Positions 27,513-36,478 are shown, counted from the first letter of the stretch. The stretch is 64,000 nucleotides of DNA from Dehalococcoidia bacterium (GCA_009693055.1 SHYA01000007.1:39178-103177), one strand, 5' to 3'. Numbers and translations are program-made. The notes: generated by a model not told the origin, from the sequence alone.

Positions 27513-27517
27513 CCAAA

Positions 27518-27544
27518 TTAGCAATTACCCCTTCTGACTGCCAA
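27518..27544 (+). promoter_or_regulatory. Degenerate CIRCE operator (HrcA site)
   Basis: TTAGCAATT, 9-base spacer, GACTGCCAA. Compared with the CIRCE consensus TTAGCACTC-N9-GAGTGCTAA, 14 of 18 bases match and the spacing is exact. Its place directly after the -10 is classic for HrcA repression of groESL. HrcA is encoded at 35196-36240. Confidence 0.75.
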
Positions 27545-27578
27545 CTACGCTATCGTGCACACTACACGGAGGGAGACT

Positions 27579-27893
27579 ATGCCTCGGACGCTTGTGCCCA
27601 TCGCTGACCGGATCCTGCTGAAGCCACTCAAGGAGAAGCACCAGACCTCAAGCGGCCTGCTCCTGCCGGAGACGGCGCCTGAAAAAGCGCTCCTGGAAGG
27701 GGAGGTGGTCGCCGTAGGCCCGGGCAGGCTGACCAGTGAGGGCGTGCGCGTCCCCATGAGCCTCAAGCCGGGGGACCACGTGCTCTACGCCGACGTGGCC
27801 TCCATGCCGATCACCGAGAACGGCATAGACTACTTGCTGCTCGGCGAGCCTTCCATCATAGCGAAGGTCGCCGGCGCGGCTGCCAAGAGGTGA
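27579..27893 (+). CDS. groES: Co-chaperonin GroES
   Basis: 104 aa. It caps GroEL as a heptamer. PIADRILLKPL, TSSGLLLPETA (mobile loop), EGEVVAVGPG and the KPGDHVLYAD roof segment are typical. ATG 27579 was chosen because MPRTLVPIADR fits family starts; an upstream in-frame ATG adds eight unrelated residues. groEL starts 4 bp after the stop. Confidence 0.96.
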   Translation: MPRTLVPIADRILLKPLKEKHQTSSGLLLPETAPEKALLEGEVVAVGPGRLTSEGVRVPMSLKPGDHVLYADVASMPITENGIDYLLLGEPSIIAKVAGAAAKR

Positions 27894-27897
27894 GGTG

Positions 27898-29574
27898 ATG
27901 CCCAAACAAATCCTGTACGGCGAAGAAGCGCGGGAGAAGCTCCGCATCGGATTGGACGCGCTGGTTAACACGGTACGGACAACGCTTGGGCCGCGCGGCA
28001 GGAACGTGGCGCTGGACCGGAAATCGGGCCCGCCCAAGGTGATGAGCGACGGCATCACCATCGCCAAGGAGATTGAGCTGGAAGACACCTTTGAGGACAT
28101 GGGCGCGCGTCTCATTCGCGACGCGGCCAAGAAAACCAACGACACTGCGGGCGACGGGACGACCACCTCCTTGGTGCTAGCCCAGGCGCTCGTCCACGGC
28201 GGGTTCAAGAACATCGCCGCAGGCGCCGATCCCATGGTGCTCAAACGCGGCATTGAGCGGGGCGCCGCCGCCGTTTACGAACAGATCAAACACGTCGCCA
28301 AGCCGGTAAGCGGCAAGGCGGACATCGCCAAGATCGCATCCCTCTCGGCCCACGAGTCCGAGCTCGGCGAACGGATCGCCGAGGCGATGGAGAAGCTGGG
28401 CAAGGAATGCGTGATTGACGTGGAAGAGGGGAAGGGGCTGGGGCTTGAAGTTGATTACGCGGAAGGCCTCCAGTACGACCGGGGGTACGTCAGCCCCTAC
28501 TTCGTCACCGATACGGAGCGCGGCAGGGCTGAGGTGAACGACCCGTACATCCTCATTACCGACCTGAAGCTGAAGGCGACCAGCGACATCCTCCCCGTGC
28601 TGGAAAAAATCATGCCGGTTACCAAGAACCTGGTCATCATCGCGGACGAGGTGGAGGGCGAGGCGCTGGCGATGCTCGTGGTGAACAAGCTGCGCGGGAC
28701 GCTGAACTGCCTGGCCGTCAAGGCGCCCGGCTTTGGAGACCGGCGGAAGGCGACCCTGGAAGACCTCGCTATCATGACCGGCGGCACAGTCATCAGCGAA
28801 CAGGAAGGGCGAAAACTCGCCGAACTGACGGTCCAGGACCTGGGACGCGCGCGGAAGGTGACGGCGGAGAAGGAAAACACCACTATCATCGAGGGCATGG
28901 GGGCGCCGAAGGCGATCAAGGCGCGTATGGACCAGCTCAGGATGCAGGCTGAGAAAACCACGTCCGAGTGGGACAAGGAGAAGTTCCTAGAACGGCTTGC
29001 CAAGATGGGGGGCGGGGTGGCCATCTTCAAGGTGGGCGGCCCAACCGAGGTGGAGATGAAGGAACGCAAGGCTCGCGCTGAGGACGCGCTGGCGGCCACA
29101 CGCGCCGCCGTTGCCGAGGGAATTATCCCCGGAGGCGGTGTTGTGCTGGTGCGCGCTCAAGGCCGGCTGGACAAGCTCGCCAGCGAGCTGACCGGCGACG
29201 AGCGGACCGGCGTGCTCATCCTCAAGACGGCGCTTGAGGCCCCCATCCGCACCATCGCGGAAAACGCGGGCCAATCAGGAAACGTGGTCCTTGCAGAGAT
29301 CCACAAGCACACCGGCGACTACGCCTTCAACGCGGAGACGATGCAGTTCGGCCACATGCTGGAGCAGGGGATTATTGACCCCGCCAAGGTCACACGAACG
29401 GCCCTGGAGAATGCGGTGAGCGTAGCGGGCATGGTCTTGACCGCGGAGGCGCTGGTGGCCGACGCGCCCATCTCTGATGCGGAGCTCCTGTCGGCGCTGG
29501 CGTACGCACAGAAGGCCCAAGAGCGCTTCCAGCACGAGCACCCCCGCACACCGCATAGCCACGCGCCCGCATAG
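27898..29574 (+). CDS. groEL: Chaperonin GroEL
   Basis: 558 aa, full length. KQILYGEEAREKL, the ATP-site TLGPRGRNVALD and the catalytic DTAGDGTTT are present, as are GGGVVLVRAQ and the equatorial ending. The C-terminus is HEHPRTPHSHAPA instead of the usual Gly-Gly-Met repeats. ATG 27898 corresponds to the usual MAKQ start; the GTG just before it is not needed. Confidence 0.97.
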   Translation: MPKQILYGEEAREKLRIGLDALVNTVRTTLGPRGRNVALDRKSGPPKVMSDGITIAKEIELEDTFEDMGARLIRDAAKKTNDTAGDGTTTSLVLAQALVHGGFKNIAAGADPMVLKRGIERGAAAVYEQIKHVAKPVSGKADIAKIASLSAHESELGERIAEAMEKLGKECVIDVEEGKGLGLEVDYAEGLQYDRGYVSPYFVTDTERGRAEVNDPYILITDLKLKATSDILPVLEKIMPVTKNLVIIADEVEGEALAMLVVNKLRGTLNCLAVKAPGFGDRRKATLEDLAIMTGGTVISEQEGRKLAELTVQDLGRARKVTAEKENTTIIEGMGAPKAIKARMDQLRMQAEKTTSEWDKEKFLERLAKMGGGVAIFKVGGPTEVEMKERKARAEDALAATRAAVAEGIIPGGGVVLVRAQGRLDKLASELTGDERTGVLILKTALEAPIRTIAENAGQSGNVVLAEIHKHTGDYAFNAETMQFGHMLEQGIIDPAKVTRTALENAVSVAGMVLTAEALVADAPISDAELLSALAYAQKAQERFQHEHPRTPHSHAPA

Positions 29575-29615
29575 TCACACAGGCGGCTGAGGGCGCCCTA
29601 GAAGAAGAAAGAAGA

Positions 29616-29649
29616 GAGGAGGCGTCCCGATTCATCGGGACGCCTCCTC
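29616..29649. terminator. Bidirectional hairpin terminator between groEL and prmA
   Basis: A perfect 15-bp stem GAGGAGGCGTCCCGA / TCGGGACGCCTCCTC around TTCA. groEL ends at 29574 on the plus strand and prmA ends at 29669 on the minus strand. T-runs are weak on both sides. Confidence 0.8.
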
Positions 29650-29668
29650 CGTTCTTCCCGCCCGCTCC

Positions 29669-30589
29669 TCAGCCAGCGTTTTTCGCCGGGGTGGCGGGTC
29701 TCGCCACGAAAACAAGCGTGGCCCAGTCGTCGTCCTGGAACTCCTCGGCAAGGACAAGCCCAGCCGCTTCCAGGGCAGGGACCGTCTTGTCGCGGTACTG
29801 CGCCAGCAGTCCCGACCCGATGAACGTCCCGCCAACGCCCAGTGCACCAGGAAAGTGCGGCGCCAAGGCGATAAGGGCTGTGGCCGAGATGTTGGCCACC
29901 ACCAGGTCAAACGCCCCCAGGTGTGGCTGTGGCAGCGTGCCCTTGCGCACCCGGATCGAGCGCGCCACCGCGTTCGCGCGGGCGTTTCGCCGCGTTGCCT
30001 GGACTGCCTGCAGGTCCGTGTCCAGCGCTTCAACGTGCGCCGCCCCCAGCTTGGCTGCGACGATGCTCAGGATGCCGGAGCCGCAGCCAACGTCCAGCAC
30101 ACGCATGCCGGGCCGCACGTACTGCCCAAGCGCCAGGATGCACCGCCTGGTCGTTGGATGGTGGCCCGTGCCGAATGCCAGACCAGGGTCTAGCCGGACG
30201 AGGACGTCGTCCGTCCGCACCGTGGGGTCCAGCCAGGGCGGCGCGAGCACAATCCTCCCCAAGCGGAGCACCGGGAAGTGCGCCTTCCAGCTCTCCTCCC
30301 ACTCCCCCGAGTGGAGCACTTTGGACTCAAACGGCGGCAACGGGCGGATCATGGAAAGGAGCTGAACGCCCGCCTCCAGGCGGGCCTTGCGCCAGGAGGC
30401 TCGCCGATTGTTGGGGAAGTAGGCGGTGACGGTGACCGGCGCGGAGGGAGGCGGCGTTTCACCCTCGTCAGGGTTGTATCCGCCGGCGGTCTCAAGGACA
30501 ACGCTTCCGGTGGCGTAGCGGCGCACCAGCTCTACAAGCGGTTCAACAAACTCGGGAGGGACGGTTGCGCGTACCTGGACCCAGTCCAC
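29669..30589 (-). CDS. prmA: Ribosomal protein L11 methyltransferase
   Basis: 306-aa class I methyltransferase. DPGLAFGTGHHPTTR and the SAM motif LDVGCGSGILSIVAAKLGA are diagnostic, as are DTDLQAV and DLVVANI. The N-terminal L11-recognition domain contains WKAHFPVLRLG. It lies 62 bp downstream of dnaJ on the same strand, a dnaJ-prmA order seen in many bacteria. Confidence 0.95.
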   Translation of the reverse strand: MDWVQVRATVPPEFVEPLVELVRRYATGSVVLETAGGYNPDEGETPPPSAPVTVTAYFPNNRRASWRKARLEAGVQLLSMIRPLPPFESKVLHSGEWEESWKAHFPVLRLGRIVLAPPWLDPTVRTDDVLVRLDPGLAFGTGHHPTTRRCILALGQYVRPGMRVLDVGCGSGILSIVAAKLGAAHVEALDTDLQAVQATRRNARANAVARSIRVRKGTLPQPHLGAFDLVVANISATALIALAPHFPGALGVGGTFIGSGLLAQYRDKTVPALEAAGLVLAEEFQDDDWATLVFVARPATPAKNAG

Positions 30590-30651
30590 GTCGAGTGCCC
30601 TCCCTCAAACATTGCGCAAAGCTTGCGCGGCCAGCCGTATCCCTGAAGCCT

Positions 30652-31725
30652 CTAACGGGCTTGCTCTGGCCCGAGGAGCTTGTGCAGCTCCTCCAAAAGC
30701 TTCTTGGCCCTGCCGTCCAGGTGCTTCGGCGTCAGCACTCTGACCAGAATGAGCAGGTCGCCACGGTGCTTGTTGGTGAGGTCGCCGACGCCCTTGCCCC
30801 GGACGCGCAGCACGCTGCCGGTCTGGGTCCCCGCCGGCACCTTAACCTCCTCCGTCCCGCCTTCCAGCAAGGGGATGGGGATGGTGTCGCCCAGCGCGGC
30901 CTGGGGGAAGCTGAGGGCGAGCTCATAAATAAGGTGGGCGCCTTCCCGTCTAAAGAGCGGGTGCGGCTTGACGGCCACGGTGAGGTACAGCCCGCCCGGA
31001 GGCCCGCCAACGTCCCCGGCCTCGCCCTCACCGGTGAGGCGGAGCTGCGTGCCATCCTCCACGCCCGCGGGGATCTGCACCTCGAGCTTTCGGTTACGGC
31101 GCTGGCGGCCGCTGCCGCGGCACTCGGAGCAAGGGGTCTGGACCGCCTGCCCTTCCCCTCTGCAAGTGGGGCAAGGGACAATTTGGACAAACTGGCCGAA
31201 GAGGTTGGACTGCGTACGGCGGAGCTGCCCGTTCCCACGACAGGTGGTGCACCTGCCCACGCTGGTACCCGGCTCCGCCCGGCTGCCCTTGCAGCGGCCG
31301 CACAGCTCGCTTCGGACGACCTCCAGCTCTTTCTCCACGCCGAAGGCAGCCTCTACGAAGGTGAGGGCGATAGCCACGTGGAGATCGGCGCCGCGACGAG
31401 GGCCGCGCTCCGCGCCCATAGTAACGCCGCCGAAAAAGGCGTCAAACAGGTCGCCCAAGCCACCGGAGGAGTCAAAGCCCTCAAAGCCCCGGCGCTCCGC
31501 CTCACCGACCGCTACGTGCCCGTAACGGTCGTACATCCGGCGCTTCTGCGGGTCGTTCAGGGTCTCGTACGCCTCGTTGACCTGCTTGAACTGCTGCTCT
31601 GCCTCGGGGCTCTTGTTCCGGTCAGGGTGCCACTCCAGGGCAAGCTTCCGGTACGCCCGCCGGATTTCGTCCTCGCCAGCGTTCCTGGGTACCCCAAGCA
31701 GCTCGTAGTAGTCGCGTTCGCGCAT
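30652..31725 (-). CDS. dnaJ: Chaperone protein DnaJ
   Basis: 357-aa type I Hsp40. J domain MRERDYYELLGVPRNAGEDE with HPD in LEWHPDRN; G/F-poor linker (GFEGFDSSGGLGDLF); four zinc repeats starting CGRCKG, CTTCRG, CPTCRG and CSECRG; then the substrate-binding barrels. ATG 31725 was chosen because DYYELLGV starts all family members; an in-frame start 22 codons upstream adds unrelated residues. dnaK is not adjacent and grpE-hrcA lie 3 kb away, so the usual hrcA-grpE-dnaK-dnaJ operon is split. Confidence 0.95.
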   Translation of the reverse strand: MRERDYYELLGVPRNAGEDEIRRAYRKLALEWHPDRNKSPEAEQQFKQVNEAYETLNDPQKRRMYDRYGHVAVGEAERRGFEGFDSSGGLGDLFDAFFGGVTMGAERGPRRGADLHVAIALTFVEAAFGVEKELEVVRSELCGRCKGSRAEPGTSVGRCTTCRGNGQLRRTQSNLFGQFVQIVPCPTCRGEGQAVQTPCSECRGSGRQRRNRKLEVQIPAGVEDGTQLRLTGEGEAGDVGGPPGGLYLTVAVKPHPLFRREGAHLIYELALSFPQAALGDTIPIPLLEGGTEEVKVPAGTQTGSVLRVRGKGVGDLTNKHRGDLLILVRVLTPKHLDGRAKKLLEELHKLLGPEQAR

Positions 31726-31905
31726 TCGCTCTTCCGCCGCATACGCCCAAGTGAAGCCGCCAGGGCATAAACGAGCGAGTCTAGTATACAATCTCCAGCT
31801 TCTCCTTACGGAGGCCCCAACGATGCCCCTTCGAGACGGGTTGCCTCCGTACCCCTCAGCAAACCTGGCTCGGTACCACCGCGGCGTCGCTCCTTCCGAA
31901 AGGTA

Positions 31906-31935
31906 TTGCGGAGCATTTGAGTGGAAGTGTATAGT
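31906..31935 (+). promoter_or_regulatory. Sigma70-type promoter of the second luciferase-like operon
   Basis: TTGCGG 31906-31911, 18-bp spacer, TATAGT 31930-31935. It lies 32 bp before the ATG. Confidence 0.6.
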
Positions 31936-31967
31936 GAGGCAGCCTAGCGTGGCTGAAGGAGGGCAGC

Positions 31968-33146
31968 ATGAAGTTTTTCTCGTTTGACGAACTGACCTAC
32001 CCAGGCGTCCCTGAGATCGGGCCCGAGATCCGGTTCACCAACCGGTTCTGTGATCCGAAGCTGGCCCATCAGACCTACCACGAGCATATTGAGGAGTGGG
32101 CCGCCTGCGAAGACCTCGGCTTTGACGGCGCGTTTGTTAACGAGCACCACTTCACGGCGTTCAACACCCAGCCGGCGTGCAACATCATGGCCACCGCCAT
32201 CATCATGAAGACCAAGAAGATGAAGGTGGGCGTCATTGGGAACGTCATCCCGTTACGCCATCCGATTCGGACCGCCGAGGAGTTCGCCATGATGGACGTG
32301 CTCTCAGGCGGCCGGTTTGTCGCGGGCATTGTGCGGGGCCTCCCGCAGGAGTACGTGTCGTACAACGTGGACCCCTTCACCAGCCGCGAACGGCTTAAGG
32401 AGGGGTACGACATCATCTTTCGCGCCCTCACCCAAGAGGTCTTTGACTACGACGGGAAGTTCTGGAAGATGACGGGCGTCTCCATCTGGCCCAAGCCCAT
32501 GCAGAACCCCGTCCCGTTCTGGATGCCCGCCGGCTCGCTGGAGACGATCGAGTTTGCGGCGGAACGCCACATCGTGAGCGCGCAAGTCTTCTTCTCGCCC
32601 CAATTCTTTAAGAGCTGCTTTGACAAGTACCGCGAGGTAGCCCGGACGAAGTACGAGTGGGAAGCCCCGCCCAGCGCCTTTGTGGGGACGCGGTTTATCC
32701 ATGTGGCGGAGAGCAACAAGCAGGCTTGCGAAGAGGGGGAGGCAGCCCTGGACTACATGTTCAAGGGCGCCGGCCTTGCGCGCCCCGTGAACAACCCCGC
32801 CCCCGTACCGGGCCTCCAGACCGACCGCTCCTTTGAGTTCCGGGGCAGGGACAACGAGGTGTTCCCCGCCCCCGGCGTCCCGTTTGAGCAGCTGCGCGAG
32901 AAAGGCTGGATCGTCTGCGGGGACCCCGATTACGTGGAACAGTGGCTCCGCAAAGAGATGGAGCTCGTGAAGTATGGGAACTTCATGGGCATGTTCCGGC
33001 CGGGCAACCTGGCGCATGAAAAGGTCATGAAGTCCAAACAGCTCTTTGCCAAGTACGTCATGCCGAAGCTCAGGAACGTCAACCCTGACCCAGCGGGCGT
33101 GGGGCCGGTCGTTCCGTGCCTACCAAGGGAGAAGGTGAAGGCCTAA
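31968..33146 (+). CDS. Luciferase-like flavin-dependent monooxygenase, second copy
   Basis: 392-aa luciferase-family TIM barrel. GFDGAFVNEHHFTAF, MDVLSGGRFVAGIVRGLPQE and PFWMPAGSLETIEFAAER are typical. It is followed by a 168-aa hypothetical and an alpha/beta hydrolase on the same strand with short gaps, which suggests a small catabolic operon: oxygenation of a substrate, then hydrolysis of the product. The substrate cannot be read. The ATG at 31968 follows GAAGGAGGG. Confidence 0.9.
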   Translation: MKFFSFDELTYPGVPEIGPEIRFTNRFCDPKLAHQTYHEHIEEWAACEDLGFDGAFVNEHHFTAFNTQPACNIMATAIIMKTKKMKVGVIGNVIPLRHPIRTAEEFAMMDVLSGGRFVAGIVRGLPQEYVSYNVDPFTSRERLKEGYDIIFRALTQEVFDYDGKFWKMTGVSIWPKPMQNPVPFWMPAGSLETIEFAAERHIVSAQVFFSPQFFKSCFDKYREVARTKYEWEAPPSAFVGTRFIHVAESNKQACEEGEAALDYMFKGAGLARPVNNPAPVPGLQTDRSFEFRGRDNEVFPAPGVPFEQLREKGWIVCGDPDYVEQWLRKEMELVKYGNFMGMFRPGNLAHEKVMKSKQLFAKYVMPKLRNVNPDPAGVGPVVPCLPREKVKA

Positions 33147-33199
33147 GGAGCGCCACCACAACACGGGGTGTTGGGCGGCCTCAAAGAGGAGGGAGCCGG

Positions 33200-33706
33200 A
33201 TGAGCCTTCCGCTCTATAGCAACTCAAACTACAAGCTGGCGCGGGAAGCCTCGGAGACCGTCAGCGAGTTCGTGCGGCGCGAGAACGGGAGGGTTGTTGC
33301 GGGCTGGGAGATGGCGGTGCCAGCACGCGGGCCGGACGGGTTCCCTTACGCCATCATCTTCTCCGGTCCCACGAACGAGGAGCGAGGCAGCGCGATTCGA
33401 TTGCGCATGGCGGCGAAGCGGGGGGTGCTTCCGGACAGCGCTGAGGTCGTTCTCGAAGCGATGAGCAAGGAGAAGCCCCAGCCGCAGGTCGCGTTTCACG
33501 CACGGTATGGGGATTTCGCGGCTATACCGGACCAGCATGCTAAGGACGCCGCGCTCTCAGTCCAGAAACGGGCGGAGGCGGGCGAGCACTACCGTATCCG
33601 CCTGAGCGTGAGCGTGCCGGAGGGGTCGCCGGAGCCAGACCCCGCCGCCGACGAGTCCTACTTTGAAATCGAGGTATTCAAGCACTGGCGGAACATCGGC
33701 GCCTAG
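33200..33706 (+). CDS. Hypothetical protein in the monooxygenase-hydrolase operon
   Basis: 168 aa, soluble, with no signal peptide or membrane span. It begins SLPLYSNSNYKLAREASETV; the C-terminal half has alternating strands (YRIRLSVSVP, SYFEIEVFKHW). I do not recognise a family. ATG 33200 follows a GAGGAGGGAG site. An upstream in-frame ATG overlaps the monooxygenase gene and is less likely. It is conserved in position between two enzymes, so an accessory or subunit role is plausible. Confidence 0.7.
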   Translation: MSLPLYSNSNYKLAREASETVSEFVRRENGRVVAGWEMAVPARGPDGFPYAIIFSGPTNEERGSAIRLRMAAKRGVLPDSAEVVLEAMSKEKPQPQVAFHARYGDFAAIPDQHAKDAALSVQKRAEAGEHYRIRLSVSVPEGSPEPDPAADESYFEIEVFKHWRNIGA

Positions 33707-33743
33707 TCCGCCGGCGCCCAAGTCAACGGCATAGGAGGGGGCT

Positions 33744-34613
33744 GTGGCCAACGAACACGGGTACGCGGGCTATGGAGCGCAGTACAGCCGCGCCACCGCC
33801 CAGGTCGCGGGGCTGGCAGTCCCGTACCTGAAGGGCGGCTATGGCGACCCGCTTCTGTACCTTCACGGACTTGGCGGCTGGGGCCAATGGGAACGCCATA
33901 TCTACGCGCTGGCGGTCACCAACACGGTCTACGCCCCCCAGCTGCCGGGCTGGCGCGACGGAGAGCTCCCGGAAGGGATCAACGCCGTCAAAGACTACGC
34001 ACGGGTGATGGCCCAGTTCCTGGACACTGTTGGAGTGCCGCGCTGCGTGGTGGTCGGCCATTCTCTTGGAGGCTGGGTTGCGCTGCACCTCGCGGAGGAC
34101 TACGCGGACAAAGTCTCCAAGCTCGTCCTGGTCGACTGCATGGGCATTGACGTGCCGGAAGCTCCCACGGCCGATCTGGCCACCATGGACGAGGACGCGT
34201 TTGCGAAGGCGGCGTTCATCAGCACAGGAGAGGTGCTGATCACCGGCGATTTTGGCACGCTTTTTGAGAACGTCCGAACCGGCCCCGAGTTTGAGAAGCA
34301 CTGGAAGGGGCGCGAAGTTGCGTTGAAGCTGCTCAAGGGCCGCACCGCCGACCCCGCCTTGACCAAAGGCCTGCGGAACATCAAGGCCCAGACGTTGATC
34401 GTTTGGGGCGCGGACGACACCCTGGTCCCGCAGCAGCACGCCCGCGTCCTCGCGTCCGCCATCCCCGGCGCCAAGCTGGCCGTCATCAAACGCGCGGGCC
34501 ACATGCCCATGCGGTACAAGCCAGAGACCTTCAACCGCGTGGTGCACGACTTCCTCCTCGGGCAAGAGAGCGTCATTGAAGACCCTGAAGAGGACCTGAT
34601 CGTCAAGCAGTAA
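33744..34613 (+). CDS. Alpha/beta hydrolase
   Basis: 289 aa. Catalytic triad visible: nucleophile Ser107 in VVGHSLGGW, Asp225 in VWGADDTLVP and His253 in KRAGHMPM, with the oxyanion HGLGGWG at 41-47. It resembles C-C bond or ester hydrolases of aromatic degradation, but the substrate is unknown. It starts at GTG 33744 after AGGAGGGGG. The stop overlaps the convergent grpE stop by 11 bp. Confidence 0.9.
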   Translation: MANEHGYAGYGAQYSRATAQVAGLAVPYLKGGYGDPLLYLHGLGGWGQWERHIYALAVTNTVYAPQLPGWRDGELPEGINAVKDYARVMAQFLDTVGVPRCVVVGHSLGGWVALHLAEDYADKVSKLVLVDCMGIDVPEAPTADLATMDEDAFAKAAFISTGEVLITGDFGTLFENVRTGPEFEKHWKGREVALKLLKGRTADPALTKGLRNIKAQTLIVWGADDTLVPQQHARVLASAIPGAKLAVIKRAGHMPMRYKPETFNRVVHDFLLGQESVIEDPEEDLIVKQ

Positions 34614-35196
34614 GGCCCTTGGGGCTGGATGGGGAGGGTTGAGCGGGGCCTTGCGCTGACGGCGGAGGCTGTGCGCTCGCTTTTCCGATGACGACCAGCG
34701 CCGGGCGCAGCACCAGACTCTGGAGCTCGTATCCCTGCTGAAGCAGGTGGAGGACCTTCCCTGGCTCGCCCGCCGTCTCTTGCACCGCCTGGTGCCTCTT
34801 GGGGTCAAACGACTGGCCTTCCGCCTCTATCTGGCGTACGCCAAGCGCGTCCAGAATGACCGGAGCTTTGCGGTACGTCAGCCAGAGGCCATCCACCCAG
34901 GTGAACCCCTTGAGCGGCTCCGCGACCTGGAGAAGGGCGCGTTCCAGGTCGTCCAGGACAGGCAGAAAGCTGACGACCACGGCCGCGACGGCGACGGTCT
35001 GCGTCTCCTTCTGCTCGGCCTCAAAGCGCTTCCGAGGGTTGGACAGGTCCGCCTCGGAGCGCTGCCAGTTGGCCAGCAGGCGGTCCGCCCTGCCCTTGAG
35101 CTCCCGGAACTCTTGCTGAAGCGTCTCGGCAGCCGTGTCGGGACCTGGCGAGGTTCCAGCGGAGCCTTGCTCCTGTCGCGTGGGGCGCTCCGCCAT
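34603..35196 (-). CDS. grpE: Nucleotide exchange factor GrpE
   Basis: 197 aa. A long N-terminal coiled coil (ETLQQEFRELKGRADRLLAN) and the hinge FLPVLDDLERAL lead to the C-terminal beta domain (GQSFDPKRHQAVQ, GKVLHLLQQGYEL, LRPALVVIGK). It exchanges nucleotide on DnaK, which is not in the window. The ATG overlaps the hrcA TGA (TGATG), so the pair is translationally coupled. Confidence 0.93.
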   Translation of the reverse strand: MAERPTRQEQGSAGTSPGPDTAAETLQQEFRELKGRADRLLANWQRSEADLSNPRKRFEAEQKETQTVAVAAVVVSFLPVLDDLERALLQVAEPLKGFTWVDGLWLTYRKAPVILDALGVRQIEAEGQSFDPKRHQAVQETAGEPGKVLHLLQQGYELQSLVLRPALVVIGKASAQPPPSAQGPAQPSPSSPKGLTA

Positions 35197-36240
35197 CAGC
35201 TCAACGAAGAGCGGCCGTACACGCCTTCCTGCATCTCCCCCAGGACGTGGGAGAAGAACTGGACGCCGGCGACTGCGCGCTCATAGGAAAGGCGTGTGGG
35301 CCCTGTGATGCAGAGGGTGCGGAGGGCCTCGCCCGGCAGGCCGTAGCGGCCCACGACCAGGCTGAATGACTTCAGGTCCTCGTGCTCGTTTCCAGAGCCG
35401 ATGATGACACGGGGCGCCGCACTGGTGGGCGCCTGCGCAGCAACCATCGCGGGAATGCGCTCCGACTCCAGCAAGCCCGCAGCCTGTGCGGGGCGCTGCC
35501 GGTCCGCAAACTCCGGCTGGCCGAGCAGGTAATGGAACCCCTCCAGGTGGCCTTCTTCCAGTGCGGCCTCCTCCTGGCGCATCATGCCCATCACCTGCTC
35601 CACCACTCCAAGCTCCAGGGGAGACAGGCCTGCCGTCCTCGTTTCCATCTCTCGCCAGGTGAGGCCGAGAAACAGGTGAGTGAGCGTGTTCGCCACGCGC
35701 TGAAGCTGCTCCTGGGTGAGGGAGTCGCGCAGCGGCACCATCTCCTTGCGGAGTCTGGTCTGCTGCAGCACGACGACGAGCAGCGCCATGAGCTCCTCAA
35801 AGGAGACGGGGCCCAGATGGCGCAGGCGCGGCTGTCTGGTCCGTGGAAACGTGATGACCGCGGCGTTCTGCATGATCCCGGCCAAGAGGCTCGAGGAGAG
35901 CTGTACCCAGACGTCCAGGTCGCGTTCCGCGGTGCGCAGCCGCTCCTGCAGCTTGAGCTTCAGCACCGCCGGGACCTCGCTGGGGCTTGCCAGAAACTCA
36001 ACGTAGTACCGGTTCCCATTATCCGAGGGCATGCCCCCCCGCGGAGACGTGCGGCCGCACGATATAGCTCATCTCTTCCGGTTCGGCCATGTCGTTGCGG
36101 ACGGTGGCGGGGCTTACGCCGTCCGCGTAGCGGCGCGCCCCTGCTTCGGAGCTGACCGAAACCGCCGTGGCGACGTACTCTCCGACAAGGATGCGAAGGA
36201 TATCACGCTTCTCAGCCGGCAGGCTTTCGCGGGTCACCAT
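35196..36240 (-). CDS. hrcA: Heat-inducible transcription repressor HrcA, frameshifted in a 7-base G run
   Basis: The N-terminal winged helix is read from ATG 36240 (AEKRDILRILVGEY, GVSPATVRNDMAEPEEM, IVRPHVSAGG). It runs off frame at the run of seven C on the plus strand, 36034-36040. With six instead of seven, VSAGG joins directly to MPSDNGNRYYVEFL, exactly as in the family (SAGR-P-T-GYRYYVD). The second frame then carries the rest of HrcA to 35196, with VIIGSGNEHEDLKSFSLV. As written, no full repressor would be made. A homopolymer indel is a common sequencing error. Confidence 0.85.
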
Positions 36241-36367
36241 CCTGCGCGTTCCTCCTATGCCTCAGCAGCTTCTCCTCACTCTAGCCAGGCGTCACAGCGG
36301 TGTCAAAGCGATGACCAGCTTGTCTTACCACAGGCTTGCCCGCACCAGTGCCGCTCTTGTGATTGTC

Positions 36368-36391
36368 TGCCGCACTCTTAAGAGTGCGGCA
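36368..36391. promoter_or_regulatory. 24-bp perfect palindrome with CIRCE-like core
   Basis: TGCCGCACTCTT / AAGAGTGCGGCA. The cores GCACTC and GAGTGC equal the inner part of CIRCE half-sites but are separated by 4 instead of 9 bases. It lies 128 bp upstream of hrcA and beyond the surface-protein terminator. It could be an operator or a second terminator. Confidence 0.4.
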
Positions 36392-36417
36392 CGCACAAGT
36401 CGTGGGCACCCATTCAA

Positions 36418-36453
36418 CACAAAGCGCCCCGACTTTGGTCGGGACGCTTTGTG
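36418..36453 (-). terminator. Terminator after the collagen-like protein gene
   Basis: CACAAAGCGCCCCGAC / GTCGGGACGCTTTGTG around TTTG with one mismatch, 26 bp past the stop on the minus strand. Confidence 0.7.
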
Positions 36454-36478
36454 CTGCTATTGTTCTAGGTTGCGAGGA

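Noticed and set aside
31871..31882. GGTGGTACCG on the minus strand upstream of dnaJ, resembling the T-box motif
   Set aside because: No stem I elements, no terminator with a T-run, and dnaJ is not a tRNA-controlled gene.
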